Shown: positions 36,336-45,270 of the stretch, in pieces
Numbering within the stretch: position 1 is the first letter of the stretch
How the letters are laid out: every line of letters starts with the position of its first letter
Assembly: GCF_002930105.1 (NCBI RefSeq)
Contig: NZ_PJRN01000019.1
Coordinates: 1 to 53,716, forward strand
Length of the DNA stretch: 53,716 nt
Direction: 5' to 3'
Origin: Billgrantia saliphila
Lineage (GTDB): Bacteria > Pseudomonadota > Gammaproteobacteria > Pseudomonadales > Halomonadaceae
The notes under the pieces: model-generated
What the model saw: only the letters and a program-made list of their open reading frames with translations
Told to the model about the DNA's origin: nothing
Databases searched by the model: none
Translations under genes and position numbers: made by a program

Positions 36336-38573
36336 TTGCCCGATTCCGTTCTTCGCCATCCACCACGCATCCTGCGCGTGGCGCTGCCCACGCCGCTGAG
36401 ACGGCTGTTCGATTATCGTCCGTCGCGCGAGCCGCCTGCCTGCGGCTGGCAGCCCGGCCTGCGCGTACGCGTACCGTTCGGACGCCGCCAGATGGTCGGT
36501 GTGGTGATGGATTGTACCGACTCGAGCGACCTGCCCCTGGAGCGGCTCAAGCCGGTGGAAGCCTGCCTGGACGCCACCCCGCTGCCTGAAGACTGGCTGT
36601 GGCTGTGCCGCTTCACCGCTCGCTACTATCAGCATTCGCTCGGCGATACCCTGCACCAGGCGCTGCCCGTGCTGTTGCGGCAGGGGCGCCCCCTGGCCGG
36701 CCGCATACGCGAACGCTGGCAGGCCTTGCCCCAGTTTCCGGACGCTGAAGCGCGTCTGGCTCGCGCACCACGACAGGCCGAACTGCTGGGCATGCTGCGC
36801 CAGCATCCCCATGGCTTGCCGACCCAGGCCGTCCTGGCACAGAACTTTTCGCGCGACCAGCTCCTGGCGCTGGTCGACAAAGGGCTGGCCGAGCGCCACG
36901 AAGACCCATTGACTGCCGCAGAGACCGATGCCGGCCGTCTGCTGGCCGAACCGGCGCTGCCGCTGAACCGGGAGCAGGCCCAGGCGCTCGCCGCCGTCCA
37001 TGAACGTCTCGACGCCTTCCACCCCTGCTTGCTGCACGGCGTGACCGGCAGCGGCAAGACCGAGGTCTACCTGCAGCTGATCGAGGCAGTGGTCGCCCAC
37101 GATCGCCAGGCGCTGCTGCTGGTGCCGGAGATCGGCCTGACACCGCAGACCCTGTCACGCTTCCGGCAACGCTTCCGCGTGCCGGTGGTGGCCCTGCACT
37201 CGGGGCTCACCGATCACGAGCGCCTGGACGCCTGGGAGGCAGCAGCCAGCGGCCGCGCACCGATCGTTATCGGTACCCGCTCGGCGATATTCACGCCACT
37301 GGCCCGCCCCGGTGTGATCATCGTCGACGAGGAGCACGACGGCTCGTTCAAGCAGCAGGAGGGGCTTCGCTACCATGCCCGCGACCTGGCCGTGACCCGT
37401 GCCAAGCACCACGCCATCCCGCTGCTGCTGGGCAGCGCCACGCCATCGCTAGAAAGCCTCTACCACGCCGAACGCGGCAACTACCGCCATCTGCGACTGA
37501 CCCGTCGCGCCAGTCGTCATGCGCCGGCCCGGCTCGAGCTCATCGACCTGCGCGGGCGGCCGCGCCAGGGCGGGCTGATTCCACCAGCCATCGAGGCGAT
37601 TCGCGAAACCTTGACGGCCGGACACCAGGTGCTCGTCTTCATCAATCGACGCGGCTTCGCTCCGACCCTGGCCTGCCATGCCTGCGGCTGGCTGGCCGAC
37701 TGCGACCACTGTGACGCGCGCATGACCCTGCACCGACAGCCCCCCATGCTGGCCTGCCACCATTGCGACAAGCGACGCCCGGTGCCGGACGCCTGCCCCA
37801 GTTGCGGCAGCGCCGATCTGCGTCCGCTGGGCAGCGGCACCGAGCGCACAGAGGAGACCCTGGCAGCACTGTTCCCCAAGGTGCCTGTCCATCGCATCGA
37901 CCGCGACAGCACCCGTCGACGAGACGCCTTCGAGCACATGCTCGGCCAGGTGCGCCGCGGCGAGCCCTGCCTGCTGGTGGGCACCCAGATGCTGGCCAAG
38001 GGCCACCATCTGCCCCATGTCACCCTGGTGGTCGTGGTCAATGCCGACGGCGGTCTCTACGCCAGCGATTTTCGCGCCCTGGAGCACAGCGCCCAGTTGC
38101 TTATCCAGGTTGCCGGACGTGCGGGCCGCGCCAGCCATCCCGGCCGCGTGCTGGTGCAGACCCTGCATACCGACGACCCTCATCTGCGCATGCTGGCTCA
38201 ACAAGGCTACGATACGCTGGCCGAGCAGCTGTTGGCCGAGCGCCGCGCCGCCGCCCTGCCGCCCTATCGCTTTCTCGCCCTGTTGCGGCTGGAGAGCCCC
38301 AAGGAGGAAGCCGCCAGCGCCCTGGTCGGCGAGGCGGCGGCGATGCTGCGCCAATGGATCGCCGCGCATGCTCCCGACGTCAGTTGCCTGGGCCCCGTGC
38401 CGGCGCCCATGGAACGGCGTCAGAATCGCTATCACCTGCAGCTGATGTTGAGCAGCGCGCGACGCAGCCAGCTGCATGCCGCCTGCGCGCAGCTCACCGC
38501 TTGGCTGGAGGCTTCGCCTGAGGCGCGCCGGGTGCGCTGGTCGCTGGACGTCGACCCGCAGACGCTGGCTTAG
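36336..38573 (+). CDS. priA: Primosomal replication helicase PriA
   Basis: A 745-residue 3'-5' helicase that reloads the replisome at collapsed forks. The 3'-DNA-binding domain begins VALPTPLRRLFDY. Walker A is GVTGSGKTEVY (about residue 235), and Walker B is VIIVDEEHDGSFKQQEG. Eight zinc-binding cysteines occur between CHACGWLADCDHC and CPSCGSADL, and motif V/VI covers VGTQMLAKGHH and QVAGRAGRA. The start appears to be TTG at 36336, with GGAGG four bases upstream. No ATG or GTG lies close enough to include the conserved N terminus. A rare start and short spacing suggest low expression, as expected for PriA. Confidence 0.96.
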   Translation: MPDSVLRHPPRILRVALPTPLRRLFDYRPSREPPACGWQPGLRVRVPFGRRQMVGVVMDCTDSSDLPLERLKPVEACLDATPLPEDWLWLCRFTARYYQHSLGDTLHQALPVLLRQGRPLAGRIRERWQALPQFPDAEARLARAPRQAELLGMLRQHPHGLPTQAVLAQNFSRDQLLALVDKGLAERHEDPLTAAETDAGRLLAEPALPLNREQAQALAAVHERLDAFHPCLLHGVTGSGKTEVYLQLIEAVVAHDRQALLLVPEIGLTPQTLSRFRQRFRVPVVALHSGLTDHERLDAWEAAASGRAPIVIGTRSAIFTPLARPGVIIVDEEHDGSFKQQEGLRYHARDLAVTRAKHHAIPLLLGSATPSLESLYHAERGNYRHLRLTRRASRHAPARLELIDLRGRPRQGGLIPPAIEAIRETLTAGHQVLVFINRRGFAPTLACHACGWLADCDHCDARMTLHRQPPMLACHHCDKRRPVPDACPSCGSADLRPLGSGTERTEETLAALFPKVPVHRIDRDSTRRRDAFEHMLGQVRRGEPCLLVGTQMLAKGHHLPHVTLVVVVNADGGLYASDFRALEHSAQLLIQVAGRAGRASHPGRVLVQTLHTDDPHLRMLAQQGYDTLAEQLLAERRAAALPPYRFLALLRLESPKEEAASALVGEAAAMLRQWIAAHAPDVSCLGPVPAPMERRQNRYHLQLMLSSARRSQLHAACAQLTAWLEASPEARRVRWSLDVDPQTLA

Positions 38574-38600
38574 TCGAAGCCCGAAGCGATGCTGGCAGGG

Positions 38601-38629
38601 TTTAAAGCCGCGACACAATTGCCGATAAT
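38601..38629 (+). promoter_or_regulatory. Candidate argS promoter
   Basis: TTTAAA (38601-38606), 17-bp spacer, GATAAT (38624-38629), giving a leader of about 130 nt before argS. Confidence 0.5.
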
Positions 38630-38766
38630 GGCCGACCAGACCCATCCGGGATCACGGCATCATTGCTGCGCTTCGGGCCCCTTTTTCCCTTCCGTGGCCG
38701 TGCCACGCGCGCACGCCTCGCGACCGTCATTCGCTCGCGCCCAGCGCTACAGGACAGACGAGTTTC

Positions 38767-40452
38767 ATGAAAGAGACGATCATCACCCTGCTCGAGGGCG
38801 CCCTCGAGACCCTCAAGCAGCAGGGCACACTGCCCGCTGACATCGCCCCGGTCATCAAGGTCGACCCGACCAAGGACAAGGCTCACGGCGATTACGCCAC
38901 CAACCTGGCGCTGATGCTCGCCAAGCCCGCCGGCCGCAAACCTCGTGAGCTGGCCGAAGCGTTGATCGCCGCGCTGCCGCCCAGCGACGCCGTGGAAAAG
39001 GTCGAGATCGCCGGCCCGGGCTTCGTCAACTTCTTCGCCGCTACCGACGCCGCCGCGCAGATCGTGCGTCAGGTGCTCGATGCGGGCGACGCCTTCGGTC
39101 GTAGCCTGGTCGGGCACGGCCGGAAGGTGCAGGTGGAGTTCGTTTCTGCCAACCCTACCGGACCGCTGCACGTGGGTCATGGTCGCGGCGCCGCCATCGG
39201 CGACTGCATCGCCCGCCTGCTCGAGGCGACCGGCTTTGATGTGACGCGCGAGTTCTACTACAACGATGCCGGTGCCCAGATCGCCAACCTGGCGCTGTCG
39301 GTACAGGCCCGCGCCAAGGGCGTGGCGCCCGATGACGACGCTTGGCCCGCCGACGGCTATCGCGGCGACTATATCGTCGAGGTTGCCAACGGCTATCTTG
39401 CGGGCGAGACGGTGCGCGCCGACGACCGGCACGTCACCGCCAAGGGCGACCCGGACGATCTCGACGCCATCCGCGAATTCGCCGTGGCCTGGCTGCGCCG
39501 CGAGCAGGATCTCGACCTCAAGGCCTTCGGCGTTGAGTTCGATGTCTATTTCCTGGAATCCTCCCTGTACGAGAAAGGCAAGGTCGAGGACGTGGTTCAG
39601 CGGCTGATCGCCGGCGGCCACACCTACGAGAAGGACGGCGCCCTGTGGCTGCGCACTACCGATTTCGGTGACGACAAGGATCGGGTGATGCGCAAGTCCG
39701 ACGGCAGCTTCACCTACTTTCTGCCCGACGTGGCCTACCACCTGAACAAATGGCAGCGCGGCTTCACCACCGTGATCAACGAACAGGGCGCCGACCACCA
39801 CTCCACGGTGACCCGGGTGCGCGCCGGGCTGCAGGCACTTGAGATCGGCATTCCCGAGGGCTGGCCCGACTACGTGCTGCACCAGATGGTGATGGTGACC
39901 CGCTCGGGGGTCGAGGTGAAGCTCTCCAAGCGGGCCGGCAGCTACGTGACCGTACGCGACCTGATCGACGAGGTGGGCCGCGACGCCACCCGCTTCTTCC
40001 TCGCCGCACGGCGCGCCGACTCGCAGCTGACCTTCGACATCGACCTGGCCCGCTCGCAGTCCAACGACAACCCGGTCTACTACGTGCAATACGCCCACGC
40101 CCGGGTGTGCAGCATGCTGCGCAAGGCCCAGGCCGACGGCCAGCCCTTCGACCACGACCTGGCGATGGCCAACCTGGCCCGGCTCGATGCCGACCAGGAA
40201 AAGACGGTGATGAATCGTCTGGCCCGCTTCCCCGAGGTAGTCGACCACGCCGCCACCAGCCGCGAACCGCAGCAGGTAGCCCAGTACCTGCTCGATCTGG
40301 CCGCCGAATTTCACTCCTGCTACAACGCGGTGAAGGTGATGGTCGAGGACGATACGCTGCGCAATGCGCGCCTGGCCCTGGGCCTCGCCGCACGCCAGGT
40401 TCTGCGCAACGGCCTCGATTTGATGGGCGTGAGCGCCCCCGAGGAGATGTAA
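38767..40452 (+). CDS. argS: Arginyl-tRNA synthetase
   Basis: A 561-residue class I synthetase that charges tRNA-Arg, the product of the two tRNA genes near the left end. The N-terminal Add1 domain ([16 protein letters not shown]...) reads the tRNA D-loop. The HIGH-type signature is in [20 protein letters not shown] (about residues 124-143). The second signature is degenerate, with [10 protein letters not shown] at about 385-394. The C-terminal DALR domain ends [17 protein letters not shown]. The length is within the family norm. It is followed after 3 nt by the SPOR-domain gene. Confidence 0.98.
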   Translation: MKETIITLLEGALETLKQQGTLPADIAPVIKVDPTKDKAHGDYATNLALMLAKPAGRKPRELAEALIAALPPSDAVEKVEIAGPGFVNFFAATDAAAQIVRQVLDAGDAFGRSLVGHGRKVQVEFVSANPTGPLHVGHGRGAAIGDCIARLLEATGFDVTREFYYNDAGAQIANLALSVQARAKGVAPDDDAWPADGYRGDYIVEVANGYLAGETVRADDRHVTAKGDPDDLDAIREFAVAWLRREQDLDLKAFGVEFDVYFLESSLYEKGKVEDVVQRLIAGGHTYEKDGALWLRTTDFGDDKDRVMRKSDGSFTYFLPDVAYHLNKWQRGFTTVINEQGADHHSTVTRVRAGLQALEIGIPEGWPDYVLHQMVMVTRSGVEVKLSKRAGSYVTVRDLIDEVGRDATRFFLAARRADSQLTFDIDLARSQSNDNPVYYVQYAHARVCSMLRKAQADGQPFDHDLAMANLARLDADQEKTVMNRLARFPEVVDHAATSREPQQVAQYLLDLAAEFHSCYNAVKVMVEDDTLRNARLALGLAARQVLRNGLDLMGVSAPEEM

Positions 40453-40455
40453 CGC

Positions 40456-41214
40456 ATGGCCACCCGTCGCCCACCGCCCAAGAAGCGCGGCGCCACGACC
40501 AGCCGCCGCCGGGCTCCCGCGCGCCGCCAGGGGTTCCGCCTGCCCGGCTGGGTATGGGGAATCGGCGGCGTGATCGCCGGCTTCCTGATGGCCCAGCATC
40601 AGCATGGCACCGCGCCGTGGCAGCCGGGCCAGGAGTGGCCCCTGGCCAACCTGCTGCCGCGCACGCCGTCGACAGAGACCGAGCCGCCGCCGAGCGTCGA
40701 GCCCAGCGAACCGCGCATGCCGACCTTCGAGTTCTATACGCTGCTACCCGAGGAGGTCGTCGCTCCGCGTGACGTGGCCTCCACGGCCTCGCCCCCCGAG
40801 CCCACGGTCGAGGTCCCACCACCGCTCGACGCCGACTCCGCCACGGCGTCTGCCGCCACGTCCAATGCTACAGGCGACGACCCGGCGGCAGACGACCCCA
40901 TCGCGCAGGTAATCGCCGCCAACCTGCGCGAAGAGGTCGCCGCCACTCCTGCCAGTGAAGCCGCGGCACCGGACGGCACCCGTTACATGCTGCAGGCGGC
41001 GTCCTTCCGCCAGCCGCAGGATGCCGAGCAGTTGCGCCAGAGGCTGCGCAACTTGAGCCTGGTGGCCCAGGTCAGCCAGGTCCAGGCGGCCGACGGCGAA
41101 ACCTGGCACCGGGTCATGGTCGGCCCCTATGACGACACGCGAGAGCTCAATCGCGCCGAGGACCTGATGACGACCCAGGGGATCAAGCCATTGCGGCATC
41201 GCGCCACCAATTGA
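40456..41214 (+). CDS. FtsN-like SPOR-domain cell-division protein
   Basis: A 252-residue bitopic protein. A basic cytoplasmic tail (residues 1-31) is followed by one membrane helix at about 32-48 (PGWVWGIGGVIAGFLMAQ). The periplasmic part includes the short motif FEFYTLLPEE (about 92-101), which many FtsN-like proteins carry near their divisome-activating segment. A long Pro/Ala/Asp-rich linker follows. The SPOR domain (about 174-250, YMLQAASFRQPQDAEQLRQR ... HRVMVGPYDD) binds denuded glycan at the septum. The end of argS (GAGGAG) supplies its ribosome binding site. The place between argS and hslV is that of ftsN in gammaproteobacteria, so FtsN itself is likely. Confidence 0.85.
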   Translation: MATRRPPPKKRGATTSRRRAPARRQGFRLPGWVWGIGGVIAGFLMAQHQHGTAPWQPGQEWPLANLLPRTPSTETEPPPSVEPSEPRMPTFEFYTLLPEEVVAPRDVASTASPPEPTVEVPPPLDADSATASAATSNATGDDPAADDPIAQVIAANLREEVAATPASEAAAPDGTRYMLQAASFRQPQDAEQLRQRLRNLSLVAQVSQVQAADGETWHRVMVGPYDDTRELNRAEDLMTTQGIKPLRHRATN

Positions 41215-41243
41215 GCGCGGTTTGCCGACGCTTCCCTTTGTCG

Positions 41244-41271
41244 CTTGAATTCGTCGTCCACTGCCCGCACC
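41244..41271 (+). promoter_or_regulatory. Possible sigma32 promoter of hslVU
   Basis: CTTGAA (41244-41249), 14-bp spacer, CCCGCACC (41264-41271). The -35 equals the heat-shock consensus; the -10 keeps only part of CCCCATNT. Transcription would begin near 41278. Confidence 0.35.
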
Positions 41272-41289
41272 TACCTTGAAGCTCTTTCA

Positions 41290-41314
41290 CGGCCTCCTGC
41301 TTCACCGGAGGCCG
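41290..41314 (+). promoter_or_regulatory. Stem-loop at the 5' end of the hslVU leader
   Basis: CGGCCTCC/GGAGGCCG, 8-bp perfect stem with a nine-base loop. It starts about 12 nt after the start predicted from the sigma32-like promoter. A similar 5'-proximal stem-loop is reported to stabilise hslVU mRNA in E. coli. Confidence 0.5.
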
Positions 41315-41357
41315 AAAGTCACCGGGAGTCCACGCTCCCCGTTACGGAGTCTTCTCC

Positions 41358-41876
41358 ATGACCACGATCGTTTCCGTACGCCGCGGCGAGCAGGTCGCTC
41401 TGGCCGGCGACGGCCAGGTATCGCTGGGCAACACCGTGATGAAGGGCAATGCCAGCAAGGTGCGTCGTCTCTATCGCGGCCAGGTGCTGGCGGGCTTCGC
41501 CGGCGGCACTGCCGACGCTTTCACTCTCTTCGAGCGCTTCGAGGCGCAGTTGGAGAAGTACCAGGGTAACCTGGTCAAGGCCGCCGTCGAGCTGGCCAAG
41601 GATTGGCGCACCGACCGCGCCCTGCGCCGCCTCGAGGCGTTGCTGGCGGTGGCCGACAAGAGCGCCTCGTTGATCATTACCGGCAACGGCGACGTGGTGG
41701 AACCCGAGCGCGGCATCATCGCCATCGGCTCGGGTGGCAACTTCGCCCTGGCCGCAGCCCGCGCCATGCTCGAGAACACCGAACTCTCGGCCACGGAAAT
41801 CACCGAGAAATCGTTGGATATCGCTGCCGACATCTGCGTGTTCACCAACCACCACGTCACTCTCGAAACGCTCTAA
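41358..41876 (+). CDS. hslV: ATP-dependent protease peptidase subunit HslV
   Basis: A 172-residue proteasome-like peptidase that forms a double hexamer with HslU caps. After removal of Met1, the nucleophile is Thr2 of [19 protein letters not shown]. The conserved [35 protein letters not shown] and [20 protein letters not shown] follow. The C-terminal residues are kept close to the family pattern (NHHVTLETL). It degrades misfolded and short-lived regulatory proteins. HslU starts 11 nt downstream. Confidence 0.99.
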   Translation: MTTIVSVRRGEQVALAGDGQVSLGNTVMKGNASKVRRLYRGQVLAGFAGGTADAFTLFERFEAQLEKYQGNLVKAAVELAKDWRTDRALRRLEALLAVADKSASLIITGNGDVVEPERGIIAIGSGGNFALAAARAMLENTELSATEITEKSLDIAADICVFTNHHVTLETL

Positions 41877-41887
41877 GGGCTGCCACC

Positions 41888-43210
41888 ATGTCCCAGATGA
41901 CCCCCCGCGAGATCGTCCACGCTCTGGATCAGTACATCGTCGGTCAGCAGGACGCCAAGCGCGCCGTCGCCATCGCCCTGCGCAACCGCTGGCGGCGCAT
42001 GCAGCTCGACGACGACCTGCGCCCCGAGGTTACCCCCAAGAACATTCTGATGATCGGCCCCACCGGGGTGGGCAAGACCGAAATCGCCCGGCGCCTGGCC
42101 AAGCTCGCTCGCGCGCCCTTCATCAAGGTGGAGGCGACCAAGTTCACCGAGGTGGGCTACGTGGGCCGTGACGTGGAGTCGATCATCCGCGACCTCACCG
42201 AGGCCGCCATCAAGCTGGTCCGCGAGCAGGCCAAGGATGAGGTCCGCCACCGCGCCGAGGATGCCGCCGAGGATCGTATCCTCGACGCCCTGCTGCCGCC
42301 GCCGCGCGGCCAGGAAGACAACCCCCGCACCGACAGTTCGACGCGCCAGATCTTTCGCAAGAAGCTGCGCGAGGGCGACCTCGACGACAAGGAGATCGAT
42401 GTCGAGATTACGCCGCAGGGGCCGGGCATCGACATCATGACCCCGCCCGGCATGGAGGAGATGACCAGCCAGCTGCAGAGTCTGTTCTCCAACATGGGCC
42501 GCCAGAAGACCGAGACCCGCCGGGTCAAGGTCAAGGATGCCTTCGCCCTGCTGCGCGACGAGGAGGCCGCCAAGCTGGTCAACGAGGAGGAGATCAAGCA
42601 CCGCGCCATCGATGCCGTGGAGCAGAACGGCATCGTCTTTCTCGACGAGATCGACAAGGTGGCCAAGGGCAGCGGGCAGTCCAGCGGCGGTGAGGTCTCG
42701 CGCGAGGGCGTGCAGCGCGACCTGCTGCCGCTGATCGAAGGCTCCACCGTCTCGACCAAGTACGGCATGGTCAAGACCGACCACATCCTGTTCATCGCTT
42801 CCGGCGCCTTCCACCTGTCGCGCCCCTCGGACCTGATTCCAGAGCTGCAGGGTCGCCTGCCGATCCGGGTCGAGCTCGAGGCGCTGACCCCCGAGGACTT
42901 CAAGCGCATCCTCACCGAGCCCTCCGCATCGCTGACCAAGCAGTACAAGGCACTGCTGGCGACCGAGGGGCTTGAAGTCGACTTCACCGAGGACGGTATC
43001 GGGCGCATCGCCGAGATCGCCTGGCGAGTCAACGAAGGCACCGAGAACATCGGCGCGCGGCGGTTGCATACGGTGATGGAACGGCTCTTGGAAGATGCCT
43101 CGTTCAAGGGCGCCGATTTCGGCAGCCCCCTCACCATCGATGCCGCCTACGTCGACTCCCAGCTCGGCGAGCTGGCCATGGACGAGGATCTGTCTCGGTA
43201 TATTCTTTAA
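41888..43210 (+). CDS. hslU: ATP-dependent protease ATPase subunit HslU
   Basis: A 440-residue AAA+ unfoldase partner of HslV. The start at 41888 gives [21 protein letters not shown] longer frame beginning inside hslV is a read-through of the wrong frame. Walker A is [16 protein letters not shown] (about 56-71), the pore-loop segment is [14 protein letters not shown], and Walker B is [13 protein letters not shown]. The intermediate domain (about 110-240) shows [20 protein letters not shown]. The C terminus, DEDLSRYIL, is the tail that inserts into HslV and activates it. Confidence 0.99.
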   Translation: MSQMTPREIVHALDQYIVGQQDAKRAVAIALRNRWRRMQLDDDLRPEVTPKNILMIGPTGVGKTEIARRLAKLARAPFIKVEATKFTEVGYVGRDVESIIRDLTEAAIKLVREQAKDEVRHRAEDAAEDRILDALLPPPRGQEDNPRTDSSTRQIFRKKLREGDLDDKEIDVEITPQGPGIDIMTPPGMEEMTSQLQSLFSNMGRQKTETRRVKVKDAFALLRDEEAAKLVNEEEIKHRAIDAVEQNGIVFLDEIDKVAKGSGQSSGGEVSREGVQRDLLPLIEGSTVSTKYGMVKTDHILFIASGAFHLSRPSDLIPELQGRLPIRVELEALTPEDFKRILTEPSASLTKQYKALLATEGLEVDFTEDGIGRIAEIAWRVNEGTENIGARRLHTVMERLLEDASFKGADFGSPLTIDAAYVDSQLGELAMDEDLSRYIL

Positions 43211-43211
43211 A

Positions 43212-43283
43212 GCGCGGCTACACCGCGCGAAGAGAAGAGAGGGAAGAATGAAGAGGGAAGCAGTGCCATGCTCTTCCCTCTTC
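43212..43283. repeat. Two hairpins after hslU, one in a purine-rich tract
   Basis: GCGCGG-N5-CCGCGC (43212-43228) begins two nt after the hslU stop. Further on, GAAGAGGGAAG (43250-43260) and CTTCCCTCTTC (43273-43283) form a perfect 11-bp stem with a 12-nt loop. The sequence before the second stem is a run of GAAGAG/GGAAG near-repeats. No U-tract follows, so this may be a transcript-end stabiliser or an intergenic repeat element. Confidence 0.5.
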
Positions 43284-43332
43284 CAGGCGCGCAGCGCCGC
43301 TCTTCTGTCTTACATCTCACCGGAGGTGCCCC

Positions 43333-43716
43333 ATGACCGCCCCCACTCCCACCAGGATCCACTATCACAAGAAGGCTCGCGAGCTGGAACTCGGTTATGC
43401 CGGCGGCAAGAGCTACCGGCTGCCGGTCGAGTACCTGCGCGTCTATTCTCCCTCCGCCGAGGTGCGTGGCCATCATCCCAGCCAGGCCGTGCTGCAGGTA
43501 GGCAAAAAGGATGTCGGACTGAAGAACATCGAGCCGGTGGGTCGCTACGCCGTCAAGCTGGCTTTCGACGACGGCCATGACAGCGGCCTGTACAGCTGGG
43601 AATACCTGCACGAGCTCGCCGTCAATCAGGATGCCTACTGGGCCGACTACCTGCACCGCCTGGAAAAGGCCGGCGCCAGCCGGGAACCCTTGGGTATCGA
43701 GATCAAGCAACTGTAG
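43333..43716 (+). CDS. DUF971 protein (gamma-butyrobetaine-hydroxylase-like N-terminal domain)
   Basis: A 127-residue protein made of a single DUF971 domain: IHYHKKARELELGYAGGKSY, LPVEYLRVYSPSAEVRGH, then VGLKNIEPVGRYAVKLAFDDGHDSGLYSW and YLHELAVNQDAYWADYLHRL. Elsewhere this domain is found at the N terminus of gamma-butyrobetaine hydroxylase and fused to Mrp/HCF101-type Fe-S carriers. No catalytic role is established for the stand-alone form. It sits between hslU and ubiE, a position kept in Pseudomonas. A link to Fe-S or quinone metabolism is only suggested by those fusions and neighbours. Confidence 0.88.
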   Translation: MTAPTPTRIHYHKKARELELGYAGGKSYRLPVEYLRVYSPSAEVRGHHPSQAVLQVGKKDVGLKNIEPVGRYAVKLAFDDGHDSGLYSWEYLHELAVNQDAYWADYLHRLEKAGASREPLGIEIKQL

Positions 43717-43723
43717 CGGGTCA

Positions 43724-43753
43724 AAGACAAGGGAGCCGAGGGAAGGCTACAAT
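43724..43753 (+). promoter_or_regulatory. Candidate promoter of ubiE-ubiJ-ubiB
   Basis: AAGACA (43724-43729), 18-bp spacer, TACAAT (43748-43753), about 100 bp upstream of ubiE. Confidence 0.4.
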
Positions 43754-43856
43754 AGGCCGCAAATTGAGGCCTAAGCTGGCTCGATAACTGGCTACGCTCG
43801 CCAATGTCGCATCAAGCTTCCTCACCTTTCCGCAGCGATTCGGGAGCCCTTTCCGC

Positions 43857-44624
43857 ATGAGCCCTCACTCCACCCCCGGGGACCAGCGCACCGCCCACTT
43901 CGGCTACCAAGAAGTGCCGGTCGAGGAAAAGGCCTCGCGCGTGGCCGACGTCTTCCACTCCGTGGCGGCACGCTACGACGTCATGAACGACCTGATGTCG
44001 CTGGGCATTCATCGCCTGTGGAAGCGCCTCACCATCGAGCGCAGCGGCGTTCGGCCGGGCCATAGCGTGCTCGACATCGCCGGCGGCACCGGCGACCTTA
44101 CGCTCAAGTTCTCGCGCATGGTCGGCCCCCGCGGCCGGGTGGTACTGGCCGATATCAATCCGTCGATGCTGCGCGTCGGGCGCGACAAGCTGATCGACAA
44201 CGGCGTCGGCGGTAACGTCGAGTACGTGCAGGCCAATGCCGAGTGCCTGCCGTTTCCCGACAACAGCTTCGACTGCATCACCATCGCCTTCGGCCTGCGC
44301 AACGTCACCGACAAGGACGCCGCGCTGCGCTCGATGGCCCGCGTGCTCAAGCCCGGTGGCCGTCTGCTGGTGCTGGAGTTCTCCAAGCCCAACAACCCCG
44401 TGCTGACCCGAGCCTACGACGAGTATTCGTTTCGCCTGCTGCCGCTCATGGGCCAGATGGTGGCGAACGACGCCGAGAGCTACCGCTACCTCGCCGAGTC
44501 GATCCGCATGCACCCCGACCAGGAAACGCTCAAGGAGATGATGGAAGCCGCCGGCCTGGAGCGCGTCGAGTACACCAATCTCACCGGTGGCATCGTCGCC
44601 CTGCACCGCGGCATCAAGCTTTGA
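43857..44624 (+). CDS. ubiE: Ubiquinone/menaquinone C-methyltransferase UbiE
   Basis: A 255-residue SAM-dependent enzyme that methylates the benzoquinol ring during ubiquinone synthesis. The family opening [20 protein letters not shown] is followed by [21 protein letters not shown]. The SAM site is [16 protein letters not shown] (about residues 72-87), then [20 protein letters not shown], and the UbiE signature [17 protein letters not shown]. It ends in [13 protein letters not shown]. It is the first of three linked ubiquinone genes, with ubiJ starting 7 nt downstream. Confidence 0.98.
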   Translation: MSPHSTPGDQRTAHFGYQEVPVEEKASRVADVFHSVAARYDVMNDLMSLGIHRLWKRLTIERSGVRPGHSVLDIAGGTGDLTLKFSRMVGPRGRVVLADINPSMLRVGRDKLIDNGVGGNVEYVQANAECLPFPDNSFDCITIAFGLRNVTDKDAALRSMARVLKPGGRLLVLEFSKPNNPVLTRAYDEYSFRLLPLMGQMVANDAESYRYLAESIRMHPDQETLKEMMEAAGLERVEYTNLTGGIVALHRGIKL

Positions 44625-44631
44625 GGCCGTG

Positions 44632-45270
44632 ATGACGCTGACCCCGACCCTGCTGCTGGCTGGCATCGAACGTTCCCTCAACGCCTTGCTCGCCCGCGAC
44701 CTCGCCGCACCGGGGCGCTTGTCGAGGCTCGCTGGCCAGCGGGTGCTGCTGCGCCTCGAACGCCCCGCCCTCGCACTGCTGCTGAGTTTTCACCCTCATG
44801 GCGTCGACCTGCTGCGTCAGGACGCAGCCGACGAGACGGGGGCCGATGCGGTGATCGAGCTCGATGCCGAGGCTCTCGGCGACCTGCTCGGTGGGGAGGC
44901 GATGGAGCGCCTGATGTTCCAGGGCCGACTGGCGGTACGCGGGCGGGTACATCTGCTCGAGGAGGTTCGCGACCTGTTTCTCGATCTCGATATCGACTGG
45001 GAGGGCGAACTCGCCCAGTGGTTGGGTGACGTGCCTGCCCATAGCCTGGCCGAGGGCGTTCGTCGCATGGCCCGCTGGGGACTGCGCGCCCAGCAGGAGA
45101 TGCGTGCCGATATCGCCGAGTACGTGTTCGAGGAAGCCCGCCTGCTGCCGGGGCGACAGCAGCTTGAGAACCTGCGCGATCACCTCACCGAGCTGGAAAT
45201 GGCCACCGACCGCCTCGAAGCGCGGCTGACGCGACTGCGGCGCCAGCTGGAACGCGAGGCAACGGCATGA
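44632..45270 (+). CDS. ubiJ: Ubiquinone biosynthesis accessory factor UbiJ
   Basis: A 212-residue protein with an SCP2-type lipid-binding domain (about residues 15-110, [21 protein letters not shown] ... [19 protein letters not shown] split across strands) and a C-terminal coiled coil ([20 protein letters not shown]). UbiJ binds ubiquinone intermediates and helps assemble the soluble Ubi complex. It starts at the ATG at 44632, with GAGG overlapping the ubiE stop. Its own stop overlaps the ubiB ATG by 4 nt. Order and sizes match ubiE-ubiJ-ubiB elsewhere. Confidence 0.92.
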   Translation: MTLTPTLLLAGIERSLNALLARDLAAPGRLSRLAGQRVLLRLERPALALLLSFHPHGVDLLRQDAADETGADAVIELDAEALGDLLGGEAMERLMFQGRLAVRGRVHLLEEVRDLFLDLDIDWEGELAQWLGDVPAHSLAEGVRRMARWGLRAQQEMRADIAEYVFEEARLLPGRQQLENLRDHLTELEMATDRLEARLTRLRRQLEREATA

